A DNA stretch of 23,107 nt, from positions 1 to 23,107 of the forward strand of contig CAMPJM010000009.1 in the NCBI GenBank assembly GCA_946886805.1, in the 5' to 3' direction. Below are positions 14,949 to 23,097 of this stretch, piece by piece. The stretch comes from an uncultured Flammeovirgaceae bacterium (GTDB taxonomy: Bacteria; Bacteroidota; Bacteroidia; Cytophagales; Cyclobacteriaceae). The notes under the pieces were generated by a model. The model was not told the origin of the DNA, did no database searches, and was given only the letters and a program-made list of their open reading frames with translations. The position numbers and the translations under genes were made by a program. Every line of letters starts with the position of its first letter. The first letter of the stretch is position 1.

Positions 14949-16157
14949 ATGGATTTAATATTTGTTACTAATGCACGTTTTTCCAAAGCCAGAAATGGTC
15001 ATATTTATGGATATCATACTTCCTTAAAGTACGCCACCTTTTTGCCTTATTTAAAAGTATTCGATAGGGTCAAAATAATTGCGCGAGTGGAAGCCACCGG
15101 TGATAGCTTTGAAGAGTCACTTAGAATAGATCTTGACAATATTGAAATTCTCCCGGTGCCTTACTTTCTGGGTCCAAAACAATATATAACAAAAGCTTAT
15201 AAAATTAGATCGGTCATTCGGGGCTACGTTAAAGGTAAAGAAGCTATAATCTGCAGAATTCCCGGCACCCTGGGCAGATTGGCTGCAAATGAGGCAAAAA
15301 AAATCAAAAAACCTTATGGTGTTGAAGTAGCTGCCGATCCGTTTGATGTCTTCGCTTCAGGATCGTTTAAACATCCCCTTCGTCCATTCTTAAAGTACTT
15401 TGCAACATCTCAATTACGAAAAAATCTACTGTCGGCAAGTGCAGCTATATATGTTACAGCACACCAATTACAAACCCGGTATCCTGTCAGGAAAGGCGTT
15501 TTTCAAACCTACGCATCAAACGTGATTCTTCCACCGGATGCTTTTGCTCCCTTTCCTAAGAAATGGAAAAATAAGAAGGATTACACAATCGTTGTGGTCG
15601 GGTCGTTGAGCCAGATGTATAAAGCACCTGATGTTCTTATCCGAGCACTCAATGAAATACGGGAAGGAAATTCAAAGGTAAGGCTTACACTGTACTGGTT
15701 GGGTGGCGGCAAATTCAAAAGCGAAATGGTGGAACTTGCTGCTTCGTTGAATATGTCAGATGACATTTATTTCGAGGGATTGGTTCATCCTACAGAAAAA
15801 GTAAGGGAATATTTGGACAAAGCAGATCTCTTTGTCCTTCCGTCTAGGACTGAAGGATTGCCGAGAGCCATGATTGAAGCAATGGCACGCGGTCTTCCCT
15901 GTATTGGTACTGATGTCGGCGGAATACCTGAACTATTGCCCACTGAAGCCATGATACCAATTAATAGCCATCAATCATTAGCATTAAAAATAGAAGAATT
16001 TTTAATTAATGAAAATAGCTATAATATCAATGCTTTAAAGAACTTTGAAAAGTCCCAGGAATTTTCATCTGAATTACTGGATCAAAGGAAAGTCAGTTTT
16101 TACAAAAAAGTAAAGGAATTAGCTTTAGATTATAACAGTACATGTCTCAAGAAATAA
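14949..16157 (+). CDS. Glycosyltransferase family 4 (GT-B)
   Basis: A 402-residue GT4. The N-terminal domain (IFVTNARFSKARNGHIYGYH, 4-23) is followed by CRIPGTLGRLAANEAKKIKK (102-121) and the unusual YGVEVAADPFDVF (123-135), a segment found in several cluster-borne GT4 enzymes that contact the acceptor lipid-linked sugar. The donor domain has VVVGSLSQMYKAPDVLI (215-231), WLGGGKFKSEM (250-260), FEGLVHP (275-281) and E-x7-E at Glu302/Glu310 in SRTEGLPRAMIEAMARGLP. The start codon follows the previous stop directly, and the 3' end overlaps the pyruvyl transferase by 16 bp, so translation of the three genes is likely coupled. Donor sugar unknown. Confidence 0.88.
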   Translation: MDLIFVTNARFSKARNGHIYGYHTSLKYATFLPYLKVFDRVKIIARVEATGDSFEESLRIDLDNIEILPVPYFLGPKQYITKAYKIRSVIRGYVKGKEAIICRIPGTLGRLAANEAKKIKKPYGVEVAADPFDVFASGSFKHPLRPFLKYFATSQLRKNLLSASAAIYVTAHQLQTRYPVRKGVFQTYASNVILPPDAFAPFPKKWKNKKDYTIVVVGSLSQMYKAPDVLIRALNEIREGNSKVRLTLYWLGGGKFKSEMVELAASLNMSDDIYFEGLVHPTEKVREYLDKADLFVLPSRTEGLPRAMIEAMARGLPCIGTDVGGIPELLPTEAMIPINSHQSLALKIEEFLINENSYNINALKNFEKSQEFSSELLDQRKVSFYKKVKELALDYNSTCLKK

Positions 16158-17491
16158 TAATTATACCGGGTTGTACAGATTTGAACAGAGGTGATCAGGC
16201 GCTCGTCTGGGAATCAGCCCGTTTGATTCAAGAAGTAATTCCCAATGCTCAGTTTTCTGTTTTGGAAAGTGGTGTAAAAAAAGAGGACATTTTACTGCAA
16301 TCGAGACAAACGAAAAAGAGGGGATTCAGCATTATTCCCAAGATTTTGAGACACCCAAGCAGAATTACACAAAACAAATCTTCAAAAGCCATTGCCTATT
16401 CAAAAGCAGATTACTTCTTGTGGGGCCTTCAAGGAATGGTGGACCTTTTCTCAACAAGCTTGCTGTTGAGTAAGTCGACTCTGTTTAACAAGCTGGGGAC
16501 ATCTTTCCTGAGCGGAGAGCAAAAAGACACAATCAACCGCTTCAAGAATGCTACAGCTATCGTAATTAAAGGGGGCGGGTTTATTCATACTTATGGAAAG
16601 ATCACTGATTTTTATACTATGTATTTTTCCTTGTATCATGTTTTGTTAGGTATAAGGCATAATAAAAAAATTTTAGTTTTTCCGAACTCAATCGGTCCTA
16701 TAAAAGGCTTATTAAATAAGAAGTTAATTAAATATATATTTTCCAAATGTGAACTTCTCACCGTACGTGAGGATGTTTCTAAAAAATATCTCGAAGAAAA
16801 CCTCCATATTAAAAGCCATCTTTATCCGGATTTAGGATTCTATCTGCATCCTAAAGACAGCGATTACTCCGGATATCTGAAGAAGCATCACATTCCATTG
16901 GGAACAAAAAAACTGGTGGGAGTAACGCTCAGACCTTATCGTTTCCCAAAATCAGTCGATCCCGAACAACGTTATAAAAGCTACATCGAGGAAATAGCCC
17001 ACTTCGTCATATCTTCTATTAGCAAAAATTTCCACATTGTTTTTTTTGCACATACTTTAGGTCCCAGTTCTCATGAAGATGACCGAATTGCTATTTCAGA
17101 CGTATTGGATCTCGTACCAGAAAACTCGAAGAAAGATATCTCATATATTGAAGATTTTGACTTAGATTGTCAGGATTTAATGGGCTTATATGCGCACCTG
17201 GACGTAATGATAGGAACCCGTTTTCATTCAGTAATATTCGCATTAAATGTCCAGGTACCTTCTATTGCCATAGCATACGGTGGCAATAAATCATTTGGCA
17301 TCATGCAAGAGATTGAATTAAGTGAATATGTGTTTCCTATAGAAAGTGTAACAGCGTCCGGATTGGAAAAAGCACTAGACAATGTGCTTGATAATAAATC
17401 TTCCTATTTGGAAAAAATAAAAAAGCACAGATTGATCCTCGAAGACAAGCGTAAGCAGAATGTGTCGCTAATTCGGGACGTCTTGCAATAA
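16142..17491 (+). CDS. Polysaccharide pyruvyl transferase family protein (WcaK/CsaB-like)
   Basis: A 449-residue member of the polysaccharide pyruvyl transferase family (GT-B-like fold, PF04230 type). Landmarks: GCTDLNRGDQALVWES (10-25), the N-terminal loop in which NxGD is usual; KGGGFIHTYGK (143-153); LVFPNSIGP (178-186); LTVREDVSKKYLEE (206-219); YPDLGF (228-233); and IGTRFHSVIFALN (357-369), the R-x-H signature near the donor site. Known members transfer the enolpyruvyl part of phosphoenolpyruvate to make a 4,6- or 3,4-pyruvate ketal on a hexose, adding a negative charge. It overlaps the upstream GT4 by 16 bp. An alternative, as for some family members, is a glycosyltransferase-like role, but the context supports tailoring. 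Confidence 0.87.
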   Translation: MSQEIIIIPGCTDLNRGDQALVWESARLIQEVIPNAQFSVLESGVKKEDILLQSRQTKKRGFSIIPKILRHPSRITQNKSSKAIAYSKADYFLWGLQGMVDLFSTSLLLSKSTLFNKLGTSFLSGEQKDTINRFKNATAIVIKGGGFIHTYGKITDFYTMYFSLYHVLLGIRHNKKILVFPNSIGPIKGLLNKKLIKYIFSKCELLTVREDVSKKYLEENLHIKSHLYPDLGFYLHPKDSDYSGYLKKHHIPLGTKKLVGVTLRPYRFPKSVDPEQRYKSYIEEIAHFVISSISKNFHIVFFAHTLGPSSHEDDRIAISDVLDLVPENSKKDISYIEDFDLDCQDLMGLYAHLDVMIGTRFHSVIFALNVQVPSIAIAYGGNKSFGIMQEIELSEYVFPIESVTASGLEKALDNVLDNKSSYLEKIKKHRLILEDKRKQNVSLIRDVLQ

Positions 17492-17505
17492 CTTCGGCAG
17501 AAGAG

Positions 17506-18615
17506 ATGAAGAAAGTTTTGTTTACAGCAACTATCGATGGGCATATAAAGGTATTTCACACTCCTTATATGCGCCTTCTGAAAGAAATGGGCTTCGAAGT
17601 GCACGTGGCTGCCAATGGCGACAAGGTATTGCCTTATTGCGATTATAAGTTTAATATCCCATTCGAACGAAGTCCTTTTGCAAAAAGTAATTATACATCC
17701 TATAAATTACTGAAAAATATAATAGACAAACATGGTTATGATATTATTCATTGCCATACTCCTGTTGCCGGAGCAATAAGCCGTATTGCCGCAATGCAGG
17801 CGCGAAAAAAGGGAACAAAAGTTATTTATACTGCACATGGATTCCATTTCTATAGCGGTGCTCCCTTAAAAAACTGGCTGATTTTCTATCCCTTGGAAAA
17901 ATTTCTATCGCACTATACTGATGTCCTGGTTACCATCAATGAAGAAGATTATCGCAGGGCTGTGAACAATAATTTTAAAGCTGGATCCATTGATTTAGTA
18001 TCTGGTGTGGGTGTGGATCTTTCGAGGTTCTCTAAACCCGACGAAGTTGAAAAAATGAGCATCAGAGACAGCCTTGGGTTAGATAAAGACGCTTTTATTT
18101 TGGTTTATCCTGCAGAAATCAGTGCCAGAAAGAATCAACAGATGATGCTTGAAGTGGCCCATATACTTCAAAGGAAAATTCCACAATTATGCTTTATTTT
18201 CGCGGGCAGAGGGAACTGGCAACCGCTTCAAAAAATCGTTGACGGAAAGGGGCTTTCAGAAAGCGTTAAATTTATCGGTTTTACCTATGATATCTATGAA
18301 TACATCAAAGCATCTGATGTGGGAATTTCCTCCAGTAAACAGGAAGGCCTTCCAATTAATATTATTGAAGCAATGGCTTGTGGGAAGCCGGTGGTAGCCA
18401 CCGACGTAAGGGGAAACCGCCAATTGGTAGAGAGTAATAAAAATGGATACTTGGTGCCACTCAACGATCATAAAGCTATGGCAGAAAGAATTTTTTACCT
18501 GTTCCATCATCGGGAGAAACTTGAAGAAATGAGTAAATATGCGCAGGATCATTCCAGAAGATATTCTTTGGAAGTGACCTTACAAGAATTGAATGGAATT
18601 TACCGAAAAGTTTAG
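17506..18615 (+). CDS. Glycosyltransferase family 4, CapM/EpsD-like
   Basis: A 369-residue GT4 of the CapM/EpsD type, enzymes that usually add the second sugar next to the initiating transferase. Family-typical runs: MKKVLFTATIDGHIKVFHTP (1-20), DIIHCHTPVAGAISRIAA (79-96), VIYTAHGFHFYSGAPLKNWL (106-125), YPLEKFLSHYTDVLVTINEE (128-147) and GVGVDLSRF (167-175). The donor domain has the basic SARKNQQM region (206-213), IFAGRGNWQP (231-240) and E-x7-E at Glu280/Glu288 (QEGLPINIIEAMACGKP). It starts 14 bp after the pyruvyl transferase and ends 5 bp before the phosphoglycosyl transferase. That pairing is very common in bacterial capsule loci and suggests transfer onto the first lipid-linked sugar. 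Confidence 0.92.
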   Translation: MKKVLFTATIDGHIKVFHTPYMRLLKEMGFEVHVAANGDKVLPYCDYKFNIPFERSPFAKSNYTSYKLLKNIIDKHGYDIIHCHTPVAGAISRIAAMQARKKGTKVIYTAHGFHFYSGAPLKNWLIFYPLEKFLSHYTDVLVTINEEDYRRAVNNNFKAGSIDLVSGVGVDLSRFSKPDEVEKMSIRDSLGLDKDAFILVYPAEISARKNQQMMLEVAHILQRKIPQLCFIFAGRGNWQPLQKIVDGKGLSESVKFIGFTYDIYEYIKASDVGISSSKQEGLPINIIEAMACGKPVVATDVRGNRQLVESNKNGYLVPLNDHKAMAERIFYLFHHREKLEEMSKYAQDHSRRYSLEVTLQELNGIYRKV

Positions 18616-18620
18616 CGACA

Positions 18621-19226
18621 ATGTACCTTACATTTTTTAAGCGATCTATTGATATATCTGTATCATTAACTCTTTTGATAATTTTTTCGCCTCTGTTTCT
18701 GCTAATCACCATAGTATTATTGTTCATTAATCATGGTAAACCTTTTTTTTATCAATGCAGGCCAGGACGTGGGGAGGCAGCATTCAACATCATTAAGTTT
18801 AAAACAATGACTGATGCCAAAGATGAGGCAGGCAATCTGTTGCCGGTGCCTCAAAGAATGACAGGTATCGGAAATCTCATAAGAAAATCCTCTCTCGATG
18901 AATTACCGCAACTGATTAACGTATTTAAAGGCGATATGAGCTTGGTCGGTCCAAGACCGTTATTATTCAAATACATCGAATTATATTCGGTTGAACAGAG
19001 GAGACGACATGAGGTAAGGCCAGGAATAACCGGCTGGGCTCAAGTGAACGGAAGAAATAGCATTAGTTGGACACAAAAGTTTAAGTATGATATTGAATAT
19101 TTAGACAAAGTTTCACTTATATTTGACATCAAAATATTATGGGTGACCTTCCTGAAGGTGGTAAAACGGGAAGGAATTAATAGTAGCGAGGATGTACCAA
19201 TGCCTCCCTTTAATGGAAATAATTAA
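18621..19226 (+). CDS. Initiating sugar-phosphate transferase (PglC-like monotopic phosphoglycosyl transferase)
   Basis: A 201-residue protein of the bacterial sugar transferase family (Bac_transf), equal to the minimal catalytic unit (PglC, about 200 residues) and without the N-terminal membrane domain of WbaP/WcaJ. It has an N-terminal basic region and one hydrophobic re-entrant helix with the Ser-Pro kink (about 12-37, SP at 23-24), IIKFKTMTDA (57-66), the catalytic Asp93-Glu94 pair in RKSSLDELPQL (88-98), SLVGPRPL (107-114) and RPGITGWAQVNGRN (133-146). It attaches a sugar 1-phosphate to undecaprenyl phosphate at the inner membrane and so starts each repeat unit. Neighbouring ATP-grasp and acyltransferase genes suggest the first sugar is a modified amino sugar. 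The stop overlaps the next start by one base. Confidence 0.94.
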   Translation: MYLTFFKRSIDISVSLTLLIIFSPLFLLITIVLLFINHGKPFFYQCRPGRGEAAFNIIKFKTMTDAKDEAGNLLPVPQRMTGIGNLIRKSSLDELPQLINVFKGDMSLVGPRPLLFKYIELYSVEQRRRHEVRPGITGWAQVNGRNSISWTQKFKYDIEYLDKVSLIFDIKILWVTFLKVVKREGINSSEDVPMPPFNGNN

Positions 19227-20233
19227 TGCTTTATAAAAGATTACTATATCTGGGTTATTATCTAAAAGAACTTGACTGGAAAAAATTTAATAAGTTTTTA
19301 AAATTTACCGTTAAAAGTCAAAAAAAGTCCTCCGCCGCCATAGTAGCGGATGCCTTGACTTCTAGCTTAAAATATAACATTTCCCTAACAGATTATTTTC
19401 TTTTTCGATTCTTTACACTTTCTCATAACGAACGAGATACATTCGCGGGGACTGGTTTTTTGTACGAGTATCAGCTTAAAATGAATCCCAAAACGACACG
19501 CTCCGTTTTGGAAAACAAAATTGAATTTTTGACCCACTATAAAAGATATGTTCACCACAAATTTGCCACACTAAACGATCTTAAAGATGATTCCTCTCGT
19601 GCGGAGCAGTTGCTGGCGAACAGCTCAGGCAAAATTGTACTGAAGAGTTCGACGGGACAATGTGGTGCTGGCGTAGAAGTGAGGGCATGCAAAGACTTTT
19701 CACCTCAATCGCTACTAGAAAGGTTAAAAGAAACAGCTAATGATCTCGTCGAAGAGTACATTGTTCAACATGATGCCCTAATGAATTTATCTCCTTCCGG
19801 TTTAAATACGGTAAGGGTGATTACCCAATTGGAAGAAGGGGACCAGGTAAAAATTATAGGGGCAAGATTAAGGATTACTGTCAATTCAGCTGTGGATAAC
19901 ATGGCCGCAGGCAATATCGCCGCCGCAATCAATATTGATACGGGTATAGTTGAAGGGCCAGCGGTGTACAGTGATATAACTAAGGAAGATGTAAGCGTTC
20001 ATCCTGTCACTGGGCTAAGAATTCCCGGCTTTAAAATTCCTTACTGGCCGGAAACTATTAGAATGGTAACATCGGCCGCATTATTGAGCAAAGGAAACAG
20101 ATCTATTGGTTGGGATGTTGCGATTACTAGATCCGGGCCGGAGCTAATCGAAGGAAATCACAACTGGTGCAAGCTTTTGTGGCAGCTACCCGTTAAGAAA
20201 GGGTTAAAGCATCAACTTCTGAAATACTTATAG
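19226..20233 (+). CDS. Sugar-transfer-associated ATP-grasp ligase
   Basis: A 335-residue protein fitting the sugar-transfer-associated ATP-grasp family (ATPgrasp_ST type). Visible parts: LADALTSSLKYN-like helical N-terminus (about 35-60); IVLKSSTGQCGAGVEV (137-152), with the nucleotide-contacting Lys140 and the glycine-rich loop; LVEEYIVQH (174-182), the ATP-hinge region; SGLNTVRVIT (191-200); AAGNIAAAINIDTG (227-240); and GWDVAI followed by LIEGNHNW (295-314), holding the acidic/Asn metal ligands Asp297, Glu309 and Asn311. ATP-grasp enzymes join a carboxylate to an amine through an acyl phosphate, so it may link an amino acid or similar acid to an amino sugar. The start ATG shares one base with the preceding stop. 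Substrates are unknown; no close characterised member is recognised. Confidence 0.85.
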   Translation: MLYKRLLYLGYYLKELDWKKFNKFLKFTVKSQKKSSAAIVADALTSSLKYNISLTDYFLFRFFTLSHNERDTFAGTGFLYEYQLKMNPKTTRSVLENKIEFLTHYKRYVHHKFATLNDLKDDSSRAEQLLANSSGKIVLKSSTGQCGAGVEVRACKDFSPQSLLERLKETANDLVEEYIVQHDALMNLSPSGLNTVRVITQLEEGDQVKIIGARLRITVNSAVDNMAAGNIAAAINIDTGIVEGPAVYSDITKEDVSVHPVTGLRIPGFKIPYWPETIRMVTSAALLSKGNRSIGWDVAITRSGPELIEGNHNWCKLLWQLPVKKGLKHQLLKYL

Positions 20234-20254
20234 CATTTCAAACACTTGCTTAAA

Positions 20255-20887
20255 ATGAAAATACCATTGCTAATTATTGGTGCAGGGAATGTTGGTGGCT
20301 TCCTTTCCTATAATATCAAACAATTTAGCCCCGAATACGATATCCTTGGATTTATAGATGACGACAAAAGAAAAATAGGAAATAAGATCTATGGAAGAGA
20401 AGTTTTAGGAGGAGTTTCGAATATTAAAAATTTTATTGAGGACGGCATTGCCGTAGTTATTGGAATAGCAAACCCCGCTGTTAAGAAGAAAGTATATGTC
20501 CAGCTTAAAAACTATAAACTCCACTTTCCCTCATTTATCTCAAAAACAGCCTGGATTTCCGAAAAAGTTACAATCGGAAACGGCGTGATTGTCTATCCAG
20601 GCGTCTCGATTAACTATGAAACAAAATTAGATGATTTTGTAATTGTAAATTTGAATTGTGCTTTAGGACATAATTGTACCGTATCCAGATTTTCAACGTT
20701 GTCTCCAGGTGTTAACCTGGCGGGTTTTACATATGTAGAGGAAAACGTCGATGTTGGTATAGGGGTATCAACAAGACAGAACGTTAGGATTGGTCGTAAT
20801 TCCATTATAGGAGGACAATCTATGTTGGTAAAAAACGTTATTGCTGATTCACTTGTTGTCGGAATTCCTGGGAAAAAAATCAACTGA
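20255..20887 (+). CDS. NeuD/PglD-like sugar O- or N-acyltransferase (left-handed beta-helix)
   Basis: A 210-residue protein from ATG 20255; a TTG at 20246 would add three residues and is not needed. The N-terminal Rossmann-like domain has LLIIGAGNVGGFL (5-17) and LGFIDDD (31-37). The C-terminal hexapeptide-repeat helix runs from about 95 to 205 (ISEKVTIGNGVIVYPGVSIN), with the probable catalytic His139 in CALGHNCTVSRFSTLSPG (135-152). This matches the NeuD/PglD family, which transfers acetyl from acetyl-CoA to a sialic acid hydroxyl or to the 4-amino group of a UDP-sugar. PglD-like action on the product of an aminotransferase, followed by loading through the PglC-like enzyme, is the natural reading here. 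It is the last gene of the operon; the terminator lies about 60 bp downstream. Confidence 0.9.
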   Translation: MKIPLLIIGAGNVGGFLSYNIKQFSPEYDILGFIDDDKRKIGNKIYGREVLGGVSNIKNFIEDGIAVVIGIANPAVKKKVYVQLKNYKLHFPSFISKTAWISEKVTIGNGVIVYPGVSINYETKLDDFVIVNLNCALGHNCTVSRFSTLSPGVNLAGFTYVEENVDVGIGVSTRQNVRIGRNSIIGGQSMLVKNVIADSLVVGIPGKKIN

Positions 20888-20946
20888 TTCCTGACATAAA
20901 AACGGATCTTTTTGAAATATTAGCAATTTTTCACTCAAAATAGCAT

Positions 20947-20982
20947 AAAAAAGGCGGTCTAAATAACAGACCGCCTTTTTTT
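20947..20982. terminator. Strong, symmetric (probably bidirectional) intrinsic terminator
   Basis: Perfect inverted repeat: arms 20947-20960 (AAAAAAGGCGGTCT without the first two A's unpaired) and 20968-20981, with a 7-nt loop AAATAAC (20961-20967). The GC-rich core GGCGGTCT/AGACCGCC is flanked by an A run on one side and seven T's (20976-20982) on the other, so the transcript of either strand ends in a hairpin plus U tract. It sits between two convergent genes, 60 bp after the acyltransferase stop and 12 bp from the minus-strand stop, and probably serves both. The remaining intergenic sequence (20888-20946 and 20983-20994) shows nothing else recognisable. Confidence 0.92.
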
Positions 20983-20994
20983 ATGTATATACCT

Positions 20995-23097
20995 CTATTT
21001 TATCATTATCCTTTTAATAAACTCTCTGTTGGTATTTGTGCCGATTTGTAAAATATACATTCCGGCTCCATACTGTTGTAAATTGAGTACTTTTGAAACT
21101 TCACTTATTTCCTCCAGATGATTAACAATCCGTCCTTGAGAATTTCTGATAACAATTGAAGATATAAAATCTCCACCGGTTAGCCTAACGTTCACCTCAT
21201 CAACAGACGGGTTAGGAAATACGTCTAAAGACACCTTTGAGAAGGAAAGTTCGTGTTCATTAGCTGAATTAGTATTTATAGACTCTTCGATTAGCTCAAA
21301 ATTTATAGATGTTTGACTAAATAATTGAAGGTTTTCCAGAGTTGTAAATTCGACCCTAGTCGATAACGCACTAAAAGTTGTTTTACCAGACAATGAACAT
21401 TTAGACTTAACTCTTCCAAAGTAGGCTGTTCCTGGCTCCAATCCATTAATCGTGTAACTGTTCATACCAAAAGTACTATGTATTATTGGTTCTCCACTGA
21501 TCCATAATTGATAATCGGTAGCACCTGTATTGGACCAGGTGAAAGTAGCTGAGGTACTTGTTATATCGGTAACTTCGAAGTCGATTGGTGGTACAGCACA
21601 AGGATCTTCCCCCGCAGTAGTAAATTGGCCTGACGAAGTACTACTATAAAAAGTCTTTCCCGAATCAGAACATTTTGATTTTACGCTCCACGTGTATGTA
21701 CTTCCTTCTTGCAAGCCAAATAAAGGATAACTTGACATTCCGCTTGTGCTGTTTATTACTCCAATACCACTCACCCAAATCTGATAATCTGACACCCCTT
21801 CAATCGCTATCCAGTTCAATGTTACCGAACTCTCAGTTATATCTGTTGTTTCAAGAACGTTTGGTGGCGTGTTACATGGGTTCTCGCCGGTAGTGGTGGA
21901 TTGTCCGTTCGAACCAGCACTAAATATAGTATTTCCATTACTGGAACACAACGATCGGACACTCCACGAAAATGTAGTTCCTGAAGGTAAATTATCGATG
22001 GTAAAAGAACTGCTACCGTTAGTTGAGAAGGTTCCCTTACCGCTAATCCATACCTGATAGTCCGTTATTCCAACTTTAGGAGTCCAATTTATTGTGATGG
22101 AGTTATTAGAAACCGTTGGTGTTAATAAAGAAGGCGCTGTAGTACATGGATTGGAGCCAGTAGTGGTAGATTGTCCAGACGCAGATGCACTAAAAATAGT
22201 GTTGCCGTTTCCAGAACAAACAGATTTTACGCTCCATGAATAGGTTGTGCCTGGAGACAAATTTGTGGCAGTAAAGCTAGTAGCACCATTTGTGTAGAAC
22301 GTTCCGAGTCCACTAACCCATACCTGATAATCTGAGACCCCTGTTTTTAGACTCCAATTTAATTTAATTGAATTATTCGTAATGTTGGGTGCCAATAAAG
22401 ACGGTGCCGAAGCGCATGGATTAGTACCCGTTGTGGTGAATAAACCCCATCTTGAAGAACTATAAAATGTTCCTCCGGAGCCACGACATACCGATTTAAT
22501 CGACCAAGAATATTCGGTACCAGGACTGAGACCTTGAATATACAACTCGGAGAGTCCATCAGTTACTTCATATAAACCCATACCGCTAATCCAAATCTGA
22601 TATTCAGAAACTCCGTCCACCGCATCCCAGACTAAAAGCGCCGTAGTGCTGCTAGCAAATCCCAATTCTAAATTATCGGGAGCTTGGGCACAGCCTGTTG
22701 TAAAATTCCAAGTTGCAGCATCAGATATTCCCATAAACATTTCACCCGTGGAACTTCTGAATGTTCCCGAACTTATTTCTACATAATAAGTAGTAGCTAA
22801 AGAAAAATTATAGGTAGGATCAACTGTGACTGCCGAGTCATTTGAAATTGTTATTCGTGAACTATTTACATCGAAAGATTCAACAACAGAATTATCGCTC
22901 GTCTGTCTAATAAAAATAGTACCTGATTCTTTAACAATAGCTCTATCAAACGCTATTCGTAAGTTAACCTGAGTAGAAACACTTGTAGCATTGTCATTCG
23001 GTGACAAACTCATTACCACTGGCGCTTGTGCAGAAACCTTATTAAAAAGCATCATGCATACGACCAAAATAAAATTAAATCGTAAAACTTTCATCAT
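20995..23097 (-). CDS. Secreted multi-FnIII protein with Ig-like domain and T9SS type A sorting signal
   Basis: A 700-residue secreted protein. Residues 1-24 are a signal peptide (hydrophobic core FNFILVVCMMLF, likely cut after VSAQA). Residues 25-135 form a Big_5-like bacterial Ig domain (VMSLSPNDNATSVS at the start, WNFTTG at the end). Residues 136-587 hold five FnIII-like repeats of 90-92 residues, each with one Cys at its start (136, 228, 318, 408, 500) and one in a KSxC-type strand (204, 294, 384, 476, 567). A linker (588-620) leads to the T9SS type A tail, DVFPNPSVDEVNVRL (625-639) to the basic end KRIMIK, so it should be exported by type IX secretion and anchored or released at the surface. 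No enzyme domain is seen; an adhesin or matrix role is possible. Two ATGs (23097, 23094) compete as start; upstream DNA is outside the window. Confidence 0.9.
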   Translation of the reverse strand: MMKVLRFNFILVVCMMLFNKVSAQAPVVMSLSPNDNATSVSTQVNLRIAFDRAIVKESGTIFIRQTSDNSVVESFDVNSSRITISNDSAVTVDPTYNFSLATTYYVEISSGTFRSSTGEMFMGISDAATWNFTTGCAQAPDNLELGFASSTTALLVWDAVDGVSEYQIWISGMGLYEVTDGLSELYIQGLSPGTEYSWSIKSVCRGSGGTFYSSSRWGLFTTTGTNPCASAPSLLAPNITNNSIKLNWSLKTGVSDYQVWVSGLGTFYTNGATSFTATNLSPGTTYSWSVKSVCSGNGNTIFSASASGQSTTTGSNPCTTAPSLLTPTVSNNSITINWTPKVGITDYQVWISGKGTFSTNGSSSFTIDNLPSGTTFSWSVRSLCSSNGNTIFSAGSNGQSTTTGENPCNTPPNVLETTDITESSVTLNWIAIEGVSDYQIWVSGIGVINSTSGMSSYPLFGLQEGSTYTWSVKSKCSDSGKTFYSSTSSGQFTTAGEDPCAVPPIDFEVTDITSTSATFTWSNTGATDYQLWISGEPIIHSTFGMNSYTINGLEPGTAYFGRVKSKCSLSGKTTFSALSTRVEFTTLENLQLFSQTSINFELIEESINTNSANEHELSFSKVSLDVFPNPSVDEVNVRLTGGDFISSIVIRNSQGRIVNHLEEISEVSKVLNLQQYGAGMYILQIGTNTNREFIKRIMIK
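21337..22692 (-). repeat. Five imperfect tandem repeats of 270-276 bp encoding FnIII-like modules
   Basis: Boundaries set on the first Cys of each unit are 22692-22417, 22416-22147, 22146-21877, 21876-21601 and 21600-21337. Units 2 and 3 are closest: a residue-by-residue comparison of 90 positions gives 60 identities. Units 4 and 5 share features of their own (SSGQFTTAGEDPC, STFGMNSY/STSGMSSY) and unit 1 is the most divergent. This pattern fits growth by internal duplication, with the middle pair the most recent. Shared core: DYQxWxSG followed by GTxYSWSVKSxC and a short FSA/FYSS turn. Confidence 0.85.

Noticed and set aside
20614..20883. Minus-strand open frames inside the operon, such as 89 codons opposite the acyltransferase
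   Set aside because: They lie wholly opposite well-supported genes, have no family motifs, and their compositions reflect the complementary strand.
20896..20914. A-rich then T-rich stretch AAAAACGGATCTTTTT as a first terminator
   Set aside because: Only five A-T pairs would form and the middle does not pair; the GC-rich hairpin 50 bp downstream is a far better terminator.
21337..22692. FnIII repeat array as a possible carbohydrate-active enzyme or lectin
   Set aside because: No catalytic or carbohydrate-binding motif is visible; the repeats contain only the beta-sandwich core and the cysteine pairs.
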